A DNA stretch of 64,000 nucleotides from the NCBI GenBank assembly GCA_011947345.1, contig JAAVTG010000077.1:62001-126000 (forward strand), written 5' to 3'. The stretch's first letter is position 1, and every line of letters begins with the position of its first letter. The notes beneath the pieces are model-generated. The model made no database searches. It saw only the letters and a list, made by a program, of their open reading frames with translations, and was not told the origin of the DNA. The position numbers and the translations under genes were made by a program. The DNA comes from Phytophthora quininea. Lineage: Eukaryota; Oomycota; Peronosporomycetes; Peronosporales; Peronosporaceae. Of this stretch, positions 11,403 through 22,766 are shown one piece after another.

Positions 11403-12818
11403 ATGGCAGCCGAAGCATGCGAGTATCTCTCGCCATCATGTGACCCTACGTCCTTCTGGATGTACCTCTTTGCGTGTCTGCTGCTCGTGTGCGCGGCAGG
11501 CCTCATGTCCGGCCTCACCATGGGCCTCGTGTCCATCGACATGCTCAACGTGCGCATCCTCGAGATGGAAGGCGCCGACTGGGAGAAGAAGTGCGCGCGC
11601 CGCGTGCGTCCCGTGCTGGAGCGCCACCACCTGCTGCTGGTGACGCTGCTGGTCGTGAACGCCACGGCCAACGAGGCGCTGCCCATTTTCCTGGACAAGC
11701 TGGTGCCCGAGGGCGTGTCCATCGTCCTCTCGGTCACCTGCGTGCTCTTGTTCGGCGAGATCATCCCCGCCGCTTTCTTTACAGGCCCCAACCAGCTACG
11801 AGTCGCTGCAGCACTCTGTCCACTTGTAAGAGTGTTGATCGCCATTGTGTTCCCAATCGCCTACCCGATCAGCAAACTGCTGGACTGGTGGCTGGGTGCA
11901 GACCACGACGCTGCGCAGTACAAGCGCAACGAGCTCAAGGCCCTCGTGGCGCTGCAGCGAGAGAGTGAAGCTCTTCGCCAGAGTTTGGTCGTGAGCAGCT
12001 ACGACGTCGAGTCGTGCAGCAGCAGCACGAGCAGTGACTACAGTGCGCTCATGTCGCCAAAGGCACTGCTCAAACCTGAACCAGAGAGCGAGACCGACAT
12101 TGAGATGAACATGGAGACGCCAAACACCCGAAAGCAGCGTCGACAAAAGAAATCCGCTGCCGAGACGCGTCTGAATGTGGACGAGGTGACGATCATCCAC
12201 GGTGCGTTGGATCTATCATCCAAGACAGTGGCGGAGGTGATGCTGCCCATGAGCGAGATCTACATGCTCGACATCGACACCAAGCTGAACCGCGACACCA
12301 TGGCCGACATTTTGGCCACTGGTCATAGTCGTATCCCCGTGTACGAGACCCGCAAGTCCAACATTGTCGGGCTGCTCTTCGTCAAGAAGCTCATTGTGTT
12401 GGACCCGGATGATGCGCGTCCAATTCGCGACCTTGTGCTGCGGAAGCCGATTCTCGTGGCGCCGAACGGGTCGTGCTACTCGATGCTGAACGAATTTCAA
12501 AAGGGCCGCTCGCACATTGCACTGGTCACGAAGGAGGACGATCTTGTGGCGAGGTGCTGGCGCGACAACCTACCGATTCCGCCGTACGTCATTTTTGAAG
12601 GTATCGTGACCATCGAAGATGTCATTGAAGAGCTGATCCAAGAGGAAATCGAGGACGAGAGTGATGTGTATGTCCATGACATCGTGGACTACTGGAACAC
12701 GAAGACACAGAAGTCGCGACTCCAAGCGGTAGCTGCCAAAACTTTCGTCACCAAGAAGCTCAAGATGCTTGCGGAGCGCGCGTCGTCGTGTCAGGCAGCG
12801 CCACCAACTGCTGGCTAG
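11403..12818 (+). CDS. CNNM/Mam3-type membrane protein (DUF21 + CBS pair), copy 2
   Basis: Paralogue of the preceding gene, 471 aa, intronless and unbroken. It starts at the ATG at 11403 (MAAEACEYLSPSCDPTSFWM), 278 bp after the first copy's stop. The DUF21 domain (LTMGLVSIDMLNVRILEMEG, NATANEALPIFLDKLVP) and the CBS pair (GHSRIPVYETRKSNIVGLLF, GIVTIEDVIEELIQEEIEDE) are close to identical to copy 1. The linker between DUF21 and the first CBS diverges completely: here it is Ser-rich and acidic (SSSTSSDYSALMSP, PESETDIEMNME). The C-terminal tail is shorter. A tandem duplication with diverged linkers is the simple reading; whether metal or regulatory specificity differs is unknown. Confidence 0.88.
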   Translation: MAAEACEYLSPSCDPTSFWMYLFACLLLVCAAGLMSGLTMGLVSIDMLNVRILEMEGADWEKKCARRVRPVLERHHLLLVTLLVVNATANEALPIFLDKLVPEGVSIVLSVTCVLLFGEIIPAAFFTGPNQLRVAAALCPLVRVLIAIVFPIAYPISKLLDWWLGADHDAAQYKRNELKALVALQRESEALRQSLVVSSYDVESCSSSTSSDYSALMSPKALLKPEPESETDIEMNMETPNTRKQRRQKKSAAETRLNVDEVTIIHGALDLSSKTVAEVMLPMSEIYMLDIDTKLNRDTMADILATGHSRIPVYETRKSNIVGLLFVKKLIVLDPDDARPIRDLVLRKPILVAPNGSCYSMLNEFQKGRSHIALVTKEDDLVARCWRDNLPIPPYVIFEGIVTIEDVIEELIQEEIEDESDVYVHDIVDYWNTKTQKSRLQAVAAKTFVTKKLKMLAERASSCQAAPPTAG

Positions 12819-13052
12819 TGGCATCGCTACAGCTATCCAGACTACTGTTGCTCCCGGCGAAGCTAGTGGTGCTGTGAACTAAAACACGGATACCTACCAG
12901 CAGTTTGCAGGCAACGCCATCTTGGCAAGAAGACGTTGCTCGTGTCGATATGTTTAATGAAAATGCAAATGTATTGACTTGCAATCTAAACGAATGAACT
13001 TCCTACTACGAAAAACTTACGATTAATTCTGTACACGTCCGACTTGATCATC

Positions 13053-14932
13053 TCACAGTCGAATGAAGTTGCCATCTACGGGTTTCCGCAGACGCTCCAG
13101 CGGCACGGAAATGGGAGGCAGGTCGTCCGAGAACGTGTGACGGCTGGTCTTGGGCGGGAAGAGGTTGTTCGACAGAGACATCTCGATCACCTCCTGCTTC
13201 GTGAGCGAGTCGCGCCCACATTTGGGCCAGACGTCCACCGTGATCGTGTCGTCTTCCAAGTAGTCCACCAGCACCACTGGCACGCACTTCAACTCGAGTT
13301 GCAGACCCACATTGTATCGGTGGTGGCCGTCGAGGATAGCGCCTGTAGCTCTATCCACCAGCAGCGGCTCCAAGTAGGCATTCCATTGCAGAGTAGCTCG
13401 GCGCAGACCGTCAACACGGTCCCAACTCACGACGTGCTCGTGCGCCTTTAGCCACTGAATTGCAGCAAGGTGCACCAGCAGCTTCTTCGGTTGGCGCATT
13501 GGAGGCGCATCAAAGTGATACTTGTAGAAGTACGACGTCGGGTCGGCAATACGCGTCAAGAAGAACTTTGACGGCGAGCCGCATCGTTCGACAGCAAGTC
13601 CTCGAGCGTGGCGCTCTTCTGTCGGCAAAAGCTCGACGTCGGGTCATTTTCGCGGATGGCGTTGAAGAAATCCGACGTGTTGAAGGACGGTCGTCGGATC
13701 AAGTCGAGCTGTGTTGCTTCTTGGTTGCGGTCGATCGAGCGCAGTCGGCCTCGGAAGAGACTTTTCGTCACTGAAGTGGCGAGGTTCTGGGCTCCACAGA
13801 TCAACCGGATCGATACTTGCTGCAGACTGGGCTTGCGTTGCAATGATCGCAGAGTCTCCGTCTGCAGCTTCTCGCTGGGTGGGGTAGATGTAGCCTCCGG
13901 TGCAATTTCCTCAATCGGAGTAGGCGGTTGGCGCAGCACCGACAGCGGAATGGAAATAGGCGGTAGACTCTCCGTAAAGCGATGGCGGCTAGTCTTGGGA
14001 GGGAAGACGTCCGGAGACAGCGACATGGCAATCACCTCTTCCTTCGTGAGGTGTGTGCGTCCACACCCAGGCCAAACGTCCACCTGGATCGTGTCGTCGC
14101 CCAGATAATCCACCAGCACCGCCGGCACCTGCTTGAGTCGCAGCATCAGCGCGACGTTGTATCGATGGTGGCCGTCCAGAATGGCCCCCGTCTTAACATC
14201 CACCAGCAGCGGCTCCGTGTACGCGTCCCACGAGATGGTCGCCTTGCGCAGTCCGTGCACTCGTTCCCAGCTCACAATCTGCTCGTGGGGTTTCAGCCAC
14301 TGCACGTCCACGAGCTGCACCTCCGCCTTCTGCGGCGCCAAGTGGTGGTAGTCATCGTAGTGGAAGCGGTAGAAATACGACGTCGGGTCCGTCACTCTTG
14401 ACACGAAGAACTCTTCGACCGCCGACTGGTTGGCCCGCGCAGCTCTTGGGGATCTCGGTCCTGCCACCAGCACCGAGTCGTCCTGGGTCTTGGGCAGCCA
14501 CAGGTGCTTCCTGGTCTTGCGGGAGTTGCGGATCTCGTGCTCCAGACTGGACTGCGCGTCCCCGCAGACTTGCTCGGCGTCGGCCAGTCGCGACGGCGCC
14601 ACGTTGCGCAGCACGTCGTCGGCCACATGTTTGCCCTTGAGGTAGAGGCGCATGGACACCTGGCGCAGCACGTCGCGCTTGCGGCGGCGCGCGGGCGACT
14701 GGGCCGCCTCCTGCTTGTGTGGCTGCTCCACCACGTAGCGCTCGGGCGAGCGGACGGCGACCGGAGCGTCCTGCTCCGTGTCGATTGGCTGCATGAAGGT
14801 TTTGAGCGTCAGCGCCTTGTCCAGGGAAGCTTCGTGTCTGTGTGGGGTTCCTCTTGGCTGCGATAGAAGGAGGATTAGAGGGTGATTGGGGAGCGTATCG
14901 ATACAGAGCACCTACTCGAAGTGCGGCGCCAT
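13053..14932 (-). CDS. Protein with two ParB/sulfiredoxin-fold (SerK-like) DGHHR domains
   Basis: Two homologous domains in tandem. Each runs from a [TA]DPTSYFY motif through PLLVDxxTGAILDGHHRYNV and VDVWPxCGR to FPPKTSRHxF. The DGHHRYN core is the signature of the ParB/Srx fold as used by the archaeal free-serine kinase SerK; activity in this protein is unknown. Domain 1 lies at about 13930-14400 and domain 2 at about 13060-13570, joined by a linker rich in Pro and Ser. The frame breaks once, near 13565-13580, between linker and domain 2. An intron from about 14915 down to 14858 would join a short first exon at the ATG at 14932 (MAPHF) to the main frame, but the acceptor is ambiguous, so the start is uncertain. 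The gene converges with CNNM copy 2. Confidence 0.6.
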
Positions 14933-15293
14933 GATGAAGAGAGACCTGAGCCCGAGCTGGCAAATCTGACTGTGAACGCTGCGTGGGCTCTGAAAGAATT
15001 CGACTTGAGAATTGTATGCTAGGCGGCGGTTACTGCGACCGTATGGAAATAGACGCTCTCTGCGGCGACCATGACAGGATCCGATATCTCGAAGGTCCGC
15101 TGCGTCTTCCTGGCGTAGATGGCCCCGCTGCCGTTGCAGGCAGAGCTTCGTCAGGCGTGTTTGCCGTGTTCAACGTGGTCTCCACTGGATTCGGCGTCAA
15201 GTTCCGGCTCTTTCAAAAGATATTGTACCGCGCAGTAAAGACATCAACTTTCGCATTCGCTCGCTAGCAGAACTCTATGCAGTCTCGACCTCT
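14933..15293. other. Intergenic, nothing recognised
   Basis: 361 bp between the stop of the signal peptide peptidase gene and the start of the DGHHR gene, both on the minus strand. No motif or frame stands out. It should contain the DGHHR-gene promoter. Confidence 0.4.
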
Positions 15294-16414
15294 CTATTTG
15301 GACTTCTTCGACTCGTTGGCCTTGTCGTCGTCCTTGCCGCCCTCCTTCTTCTTGTCGTTGTCGCTCTCTTCCTCCTCTTCGTCCTCCTCCGAGTACTCCA
15401 GCAGCTCCTTGAACTCGCCACGCACGAAGGCTGTGACCAATGCAGCGCCCAGACACGCCGGCACCAGGTAGAGCAGCGCCGGCTGCGCGGCGTTGAAGAT
15501 AAACATGACCGCGACCGTGGCGACCAGACCCAGCACGTAAAACAGCAGGTTGGCGTAGAAGAAGGGCTTGGCGAACGCCTGCTCGTGGCTGGTCACGTTG
15601 GCGCGGTGGGCGTCGTACCGCAGCAGCAGCGCGATGAAAATGCCCGGGATCACAATGTCCCCCAGCCCGAGGATCGAATTCTTGGCCTTCTCCGTCTCGG
15701 TAGCGAACTCGCGCGGGAAGATGAGCTTGATGGGGGCGTCAAACGACGTCGCCACCGTCACCATGACGTCCGTGCCGAACACCCAGAAAATGTCGTAGAA
15801 GAACAGGCCGCACAGCAGGATGGCGCCGACCTTGAAGCTGCCGAGCGACAGCGACTCGATGCCCTTGATGGACAGCGAGATGCCAAAGATGTTGTTGAGC
15901 ATGTAGTGCTTGGTCTGGAACCAGGCGGCGGCGAAGGCGGCCGCCAGTACGAACGTGAGCATCCAGGCCTGCGACAGCTCCAGCAGGTAGGCGCCGTAGA
16001 ACGGGATCTTCATGTTGTGCTTGTAGACCTTGTTGCCGCTCTTGAAGAGCAGCTGGGTCAGCAGCGGGCTGAAGGCCTCCGTGAGGCTGTAGGCGCCGAT
16101 GGCGGCGAAGTAGGACGTGAGCAGCAGGTTCACCAGGTCCTTGTCGAAGACCTTGAAGAGCACGTAGAGCCCGAAGAGCACCCCGAGCCCAGCAGCGGGA
16201 ACATGTAGGCGTCCTCGGCCTTCATGACCTCGTCGTTCTTCTCGCCGCTGGCCTCGCGGTGGTGCTTGAGCTTGAGCGAGAGCGTGGCGCCGATGTAGAT
16301 GATGGCGGTGGCCGACGGGATCATCTGCAGCGGCACGGGGATCAGCACGAAGTTGGACGCCACCATGATGGCCAGCAGCGACACATAGCAGAAGCTCTGG
16401 AGCGAGTCGATCAT
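15294..16414 (-). CDS. SPP: Signal peptide peptidase (presenilin-type intramembrane aspartyl protease)
   Basis: ER-membrane protease that clears signal peptides after signal-peptidase cleavage. Catalytic motifs are all present: YD in FFYDIFWVFGTDV, GxGD in LGLGDIVIPG, and PAL in QPALLYLVP. About nine hydrophobic segments are visible. The start is the ATG at 16414 (MIDSLQSFCYVS), just before the first membrane segment. One base is missing in a G run near 16190; restoring it gives 373 aa, against 377 in human HM13. The cytosolic tail is highly acidic then basic (YSEEDEEEEESDNDKKK) and ends in KKSK, a KKXX retrieval signal, which supports ER residence. Confidence 0.92.
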
Positions 16415-17992
16415 GGCGCCCGGCAGGTATGACAAGTCGGGAAGTGGAGATCGGAAGAGGCCGTCAGACACGTGGCGACGGCTTTTGACAGCAGCAATAG
16501 CACGGAAATCGCACCTAGCGCGGGGTATACTCCATTCAAGTGAGTCTATAAGCCCTGTCGATTGGATGATATTCCGCGCGGTGCAGTCAATGACGAACAC
16601 CGTGATCTGGGGCAACTTGCACTGCACCGCCAACGGATAGAGGTCAGGAAACCTTGCAGAGCGTCGAGGATGCACGAGCTGGACCGGGTCTGTGCTTCAT
16701 CTGACGGTGCCCAGCCTTCGGAAATGGAGCGCTTTCCCTGGCTCTCGGATGGCGACGTCGAGTTGCAGCGTTGGCGAGAGTCTATCGATCCTTGAGCGAG
16801 TCCATTCGGCTGATTGCGGCGGCAGCACGCTGCGCGAGATGTGAACGCTGCTGCGAAAAGCGACGGCAGCAAAGCTCGGCCTTCTTCCGATACACTCCCG
16901 AGGAAGAGCAGAGGGCGGACGCCACGCTGCAGCGACACTCTGCCTGTCCAAGCACGGCAGCTTGGTGTTGCAGCTTTCCCGCTGAAAAGACACGACCGTG
17001 GTGAGCTGAGCTGACGGGACACGTAGCTACCCCTCTCCAGAGCAGTCCGGCGTCGGAGGATCGAGCACTTGATGCGACCTGCTCGTGTAGCACTCGGCAC
17101 TGCCGAGTCGACAGGGCATTACTTGGCGACGAGTGTCGGCGACGTGGGAGCCGTTGCGAAACACCCCGTCCCGTCTGAAATGGGGGTTATACTATGTTTT
17201 TGTATACCCTCGGAAAATGCTAGGAATGACCAAACACGTAGGGTTTTCTAATGAACGGATACGTATGCCGATCGTGCTCGCGTGCGGATAACGCGAGGCA
17301 CTCTGCAGCATGTGTTTCGCGTGTTTAGTGAACTGCGATCGGCCTGGAGCTCCTCGTCTTCCAGACCCAGCGCCGTCTGCGGAGGCTTCGCACGACTGCC
17401 ACCTTTCTCCCTGTCCAGCGTCGAAGTAGCTTCACGAGACGACGCACAGATTGTGGAGAACTGTGCTAGGAACACTGTGCAGTGTAGCGTCGCCATGGGT
17501 GTTCGGCAGCATCTGTATTGGTAAGTGCCACCTAAGAATCCGTGTAAAAGACTCATCGCAGTCCATATGACCTGCTGGCTCACCCAGATGACAGGTAGTA
17601 TTGCCGTCGTGCCTGTTGCAGCGACAGCTTCTCGACAGCGACGATAGCAAAGGCTGCTATCCCCTTTCAACCGAGTTACAAACTTCCTCCAAAACTTTCG
17701 TTCGCGTGCCAATGGTTTCGTGCCGCGCCATGAAACTACAAAACCCCGTTGTTGCCAATAAAGTCTCGCAAGCGAGGGCTTCACTCCTGTTGCGTGCGGA
17801 GCCCGATTCAACCGTCCGCAACGGTCTTGGTTACAATCACATGCCCCGGATCAACTACCTATTTGGTCAATATGACCTGCACCTGCTGTCAAATGATCCC
17901 ACTCTTCAACGGCTAGTTGTCCCGTCTGCCATCGGCCCGCACGACCAGACCTCAGAACGAAATTCCCGCAGGAAGAACCGAGCGCCAGCAGC
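16415..17992. other. Intergenic, 1.6 kb without a supported gene
   Basis: Divergent gap between signal peptide peptidase and PI4K-beta. The longest frame (minus, 17248-17811) starts at TTG, is Arg/Cys/Thr-rich and matches nothing known. A consensus donor GTAAGT at 17521 could belong to a PI4K-beta leader exon, but I see no decisive partner. The region near 17186-17213 contains a weak GGGTTATAC/GTATACCC inverted repeat. Confidence 0.35.
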
Positions 17993-20900
17993 ATGGGGGT
18001 CACGAAGATGGAGCGCTTGGCGCCGCCCCCGCCCCCGACGACAACCAGCTAGACAAGCTCACAGCCAAGACGCAGATGCAGCTGCCCCAACTGACGGCCG
18101 CCGTGCTCGAGAGCTCGAGCGACAACGACAACGACAACGAGTGGGGCCAGGACGAGAGCGACTGGCGCACCTCCAGCTCGTCCGACGCCCCGCCGCGGTT
18201 CTCGCTGGTGGCGCTGCCCTCGAGTACGAGCGTCGGTATTCCGCCGACCAGTGAAGCCACAGAAGCCCCGCCGCACCAAAGAGCGCAGCAGCACCGCCGA
18301 CACCACCCGGACGTCCTCGGCCTCGTCCACCCCAAGAGACTCGGTGCTGATGGTGCGCCAGCCGTCCGTGGACAGCGAGAACGGCGAGAAATTCCGCACG
18401 TTTTGGGACGAGAAGCTGAGAAACACAATGGACAAACTGGCCGCCAACCTGTCCAAGAGCGACGACCAGACACCCATGCAGAGCAAAGATGTATTCCATC
18501 TCCTACTCAAGCTATACGCCCACCAGGACGTGGTGGAGGAGCTCTATTCCAGCTACGAGACCGACGCTGCAGAGCTCGAGTTTTACATCCCGCAGCTCTG
18601 CACCTTCTTGTTACATGGCAACTACGCCAAGCAGCATCAGCTCGAGTGCTTCTTGATGTCTCGCAGCGGGGAATCGCTGCCATTTGCGCACAGACTCACG
18701 TGGTTCCTCAGATCTTTCTGCAATGATGCCCGCGAATATCAGTCCGAGTACTTGAGTGTAACGGCTTCACCCGACCAGGAAAACTCGGACCTGATCACTG
18801 CCATTGGCATGCGTGCTGGTGTGCCTGCCTTGTTGATGAACAACGGACTTTGCGCCCAGGAAGTGTCGCCTGCCAAGCCGGGAAATTTAGAACAGAGACG
18901 GTCGTGCGCTTTTCCTGTGGATAAAGACCTGGACGCAGCACAAGTGGAAACGGACGAGTCATTCGCTGGCCACTTGCTCAGCAAGCGATGCTCTATTGAA
19001 GATGAAGCACGGACAGATGAAGGCAACGCGCAGCAGTTTACATTATTTAAGCAGACGCCGAAGTTTGTGGAGGCTCTTACAGATCTAGCGGACGAACTCA
19101 TTCCGACGCCGCGTCCTGAGAGAAACACGGAGCTGCGCCGGGGATTGAAGCAGATTCAGGACAAAATGCTCCCATCTGATGTGATCTACCTGCCAGTTGG
19201 AAACTCGTACCACCGAGTGAAGGCGATCCAGGTGGAAGAGTGCTTCACGTTCTCTACTAAGAGCGGGTGCCTTACTTTCTTTGCGTTGAGGTCCTGGACT
19301 ATTCAGTGGCCACCCCTGCAGCATCTTCGAAGAAGCGACGGAGGAGGAAGTCAAGGAGTTGGGGGAACCACTCCCGCAGCTTTTGCTTGAAACTTCCTTT
19401 TAAGAAGAGTGGAGCAGAAGCAGCACCGCCAGTGGAGGACTCTCAGGACAATTTGGAGGAGGGCTTAGTGAACAGCACACCGGCTAACGAACAGATCTTG
19501 ACTGTAGTTTCACCAAATGGATCGGCATTACCCGACATCGAGGAGGAGAATACCCCAGTCGTGTCAGACTCGTCAGCACGAGCACAGAAAGCTAAGGAAG
19601 CAGCCGCTCCCGACCTATTGGACGGCGAGGATGGTGATGACGAGAGAGAAGAAGTCGATCAGGGCCGCCGAAAGAGTTTGCAGGAGGATGCTGATCTTCA
19701 GAGAGTGTCGGAGGATCAACAGGAACGAATGGGACAGTGGAGTATACCTAGGAGCCGTCGACGGAGTATCAAAGAGTACTCTTCTAGCGCATCGGCTCGC
19801 TCCGGAGGCCAGTTCGACAGCTTTTACTCGTCTTGGTTTTCGAAGAAACAGCGTGATGATGATGGAGATTTCAGCGACTTCGAGGTTGATACTGAAGTTG
19901 ATGATGAGGGAAAGTAGTGGAACATGCGGACACAAAGCACGTAGTAACAACGGAGGATTTGTCGTCGCATTCTAAGGTGGAAGCGGCCACTGCGCCTACC
20001 GCCCCAGGCGCAGGCGTATTCTCCTTGTTTTCCAGGAAGCAGGCCACCCCGACCGAGTCAGAACCTGCTGAGACTTCGGACAACCTTTCAAATCCGGTCG
20101 CTCCAGCCCACGGTGCAGGGATGTTTTCGTCGCTGTTTTCAACCAAGACTGAGAACCAGGACGACTCCTCGGCTAAATCTCAAGGCGAGCTAAAGCAAGA
20201 AGAAACCATCAGCTCGAGCAGCGAAGGAGCTACCTCGGTGTCTACAGAAGGGCCGACTGCTGCTCTCGTCGACTCTGCAGGAATTTTGCTTCGTTGTTTT
20301 CGAAGAAGCCGAAAACCAATCCCGATTCTAGTGCTGTGACTCCTCATGCTGCGTCGGTATCATCGCTTGAACTGAGCGAAGAAGCAAGTATGATCAGTAT
20401 TGACGGCGAGGATGCCGATGGAGAAGAGTCCGACTCGAAGGAAGCTCTTCCTTCTGACACTGAAGTTATTGTTGATGATTCGTCTTCGCTTGAACCAAGT
20501 GAAGGCCGAGTCTCTGATGACCTCGACGCCGAAGACGCGGACAGTGAAGGAACGGACTCGGAAGTGCTTGCTTCGGATAACGATGGCATCGTTGGTCCAG
20601 TGCCTGAACCTACGACCCAGTCGGTCAGCAAGCCCAGCTCGTCGTTTGCTTCGTGGTTCGCTCGGAAGCCTGTGCCTGAAGTGGAGTCTACTGCGGTTCC
20701 TGGGGCAAAGAGGAAGCTCTTGAGACCTGCTTGGCTACTACAGACGGAGGCGATATCGACGATCTTGCTATCAGTGATTGCGAACTCGCTGTCATTTCGG
20801 ATGATGCTTTTGCTAGCTCGTTTGCTAGCCCGTTGAAACCAGCAGCGGCTAACGACGGCAGGCGATCTCCGCAATCTGTTCCTACCCAACGCTGCCGTGA

Positions 20901-22015
20901 TTTAAGTATAAGTCTCGACTTCGCTGACCCAAGCGCTTGGAAGGACAAGTTTGACCTGGACGATGGTCTTACGGACGATGAACCGGATGCTGAAGCGCCT
21001 GATACCGGTGCAGTCGCGTCATCTGGCGCCAAGGATGGTAATGAGGCCCAAGAAAACGACGACGACAAGCCTATGATTGTATTCCGCGAGCGCTGGAGCG
21101 AAAGGAGGCTCGCATCCGTCGCGAGTCTCCTTTGGCGACCACCCTGGCTGGCGTCTCCTCTCGGTGATTGTAAAGAGCAACGATGATCTCCGCCAAGAGC
21201 AGTTTGCGGCGCAGCTGATAGCTCAGTGTGATCGAATTTTCCGCGAGTACTCGCTTCCTCTTGCGCTTCGGTACGATTGATACTTGTTTGTTGTGGTTCT
21301 CAAGCTTATCTAACCGAAATGTATTTCCTTGCAGACCGTACAACGTGATCGCTACGTCAGCCACAACAGGACTGATCGAGACTGTGCCTGACACGGTGTC
21401 GCTTGACTCTCTAAAGCGCAATGACCCCGACTACACGACTCTTCTGGACTTTTACCACCGCTTGCATGGCGACAAGGACACTGCTAGCTTCGCTCGTGCG
21501 CAGCGTAACTTCGTAGAGAGCTTGGCGGCCTACTCGATGGTGTGCTACGTGTTCCAGATCAAGGACCGCCACAATGGCAACATCTTGGTGGACACTGCGG
21601 GCCACGTGATCCACATCGACTTTGGTTTCCTGCTCACCAACAGCCCCGGCAGCAACTGGAACTTTGAGCGAGCCCCGTTCAAGCTCACGGACGAGTTCGT
21701 TGAGCTAATGGGCGGTCCGCGCAGCTCCACGTTCCGATACTTCCGGTCGCTGTGCATCCGAGCCTACTTGGCTCTGCGACGCAACATGGATCAGATCGTG
21801 CTGCTCGTGGAGATGATGCTGGTCGGCAACGACGACTTGCCGTGCTTTGCAGGGGCAAGAAGGCGGTGATCGAGGGGCTAAGAGCGCGTCTCAAACCGGG
21901 AGCTCGCACCAGTGCGTGTCAAGTGTTCGTGAACCAGCTGATCGACCAGTCCATCAACAACTGGCGGACTCGCTGGTACGACAAGTACCAACGAGCTTGT
22001 CTCGGCATCCTGTAG
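17993..22015 (+). CDS. PI4KB: Phosphatidylinositol 4-kinase type III beta
   Basis: Makes PI4P at the Golgi and trans-Golgi network. The N-terminal half has the lipid-kinase-unique helical region. A conserved block (FVEALTDLADELIP, VIYLPVGNSYHRVKAIQV, VPYFLCVEVLDY) follows PI4KB/Pik1. A linker of about 600 residues then precedes the kinase domain: RIRRESPFG-type entry, WRLLSVIVKSNDDLRQEQ, PYNVIATSATTGLIETVPD, catalytic IKDRHNGNILVD, metal-binding HIDFGFLL, and the C-lobe to WYDKYQRACLGIL. One intron at 21271-21334 joins ALR to PYN. The frame breaks near 18025, 18245, 19262, 19916, 20290, 20720, 21100, 21135 and 21860; most are restored by one base in an A, T or G run. The first ATG (17993, MGVTKMERL) lies before a C-run break and is tentative. 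Confidence 0.85.
19380..20680 (+). repeat. Repeated F-[AS]-x-[LW]-F-[SA]-x-K peptide motif in the PI4K-beta linker
   Basis: In the corrected frame the acidic linker carries five copies of a short motif: FYSSWFSKK (about 19823), VFSLFSRK (about 20017), MFSSLFSTK (about 20121), IFASLFSKK (about 20282) and FASWFARK (about 20646). A weaker sixth, LKLPFKK, is near 19395. Flanks are Ser/Glu/Asp-rich and often followed by Pro or Thr. The spacing is irregular (about 60-360 bp), so it is not a simple DNA tandem repeat. Conservation of only the aromatic/basic core suggests a binding motif. Confidence 0.6.
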
Positions 22016-22129
22016 ATGAACATTTCATTATTAGCCTTAAGTTAGGATAGATGTAAGGAGAATTTTATGAGTGAGAATTAGATCTTTACGGGATGACGTA
22101 CATGCTCTGAGTTGTCGATAAATGCCGCA

Positions 22130-22723
22130 AGGATGTCTATCGCCGTCCGTACAAGCGGAGGTGCTTCCCTGGCAAAATCCGAGCGATCCCCAACGTGAAG
22201 AGCTCGCCATGCCCACTCGAGTTCATTGTGAAGAGGATTAACGACGACAACCAAGAAGACGTGGCCTGCATTTTATCGAGATTGGCGCCGAGTTTGGCTA
22301 CTGCGACGTGATCCAAACTGCGTACACGTGGTGGAGAAACCCCGACTACTACATGGACGGTGAAGCTCTGACCAATGCGGTCGTGGGTGGGCACAAGGAC
22401 GCCGTGCTTTTGCTGGTGGAACTGTTCCAATGTGAGCTCGAAGGCGCCAATACGAAGGCGCAAGACATTTGGGACCAGGACTCAGTTGTACGCTCGAGAG
22501 TTTTGAAGGCACAGACATTACAAAGTACCATTTCCATGGTGGCGGCTGAAGAATTTCTCGATGTGGTCAAGTTCCTGCACGATAGTTGTGGTCGGCCAGC
22601 AGCTGTTCGACGTTTGAGTTCAGCGTCTTTGTGGTATGCTCAGGATAAGGTTCTTCCCGAGTATATTCTACCACAACTCGACAAGTTGATCATGGACGAG
22701 GTACTCGCTATTGATGACATTTG
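22130..22723 (+). pseudogene. Ankyrin-like repeat gene, decayed paralogue 1
   Basis: The piece FIEIGAEFGYCDVIQTAYTW near 22272-22332 is closely similar to FMEIGSEFGHCNVIETVHKW in the gene at 23828-25978, so the two are paralogues. Downstream, ALTNAVVGGHKDAVLLLVEL and EEFLDVVKFLHDSCG are ankyrin-like helices of the type seen in large oomycete gene families. The frame breaks near 22262 and stops at 22723, well short of a full protein. A continuation in another frame (FDEVVVRIVLLLAMD) reaches about 22848. I call it a pseudogene or truncated copy; sequence error alone would need several events. Confidence 0.5.
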
Positions 22724-22766
22724 ATGAGGTGGTCGTTCGCATCGTGTTGCTGTTGGCGATGGACAC

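Noticed and set aside
17248..17811. 187-codon minus-strand frame upstream of PI4K-beta
   Set aside because: Starts at TTG, composition not protein-like, no similarity recognised.
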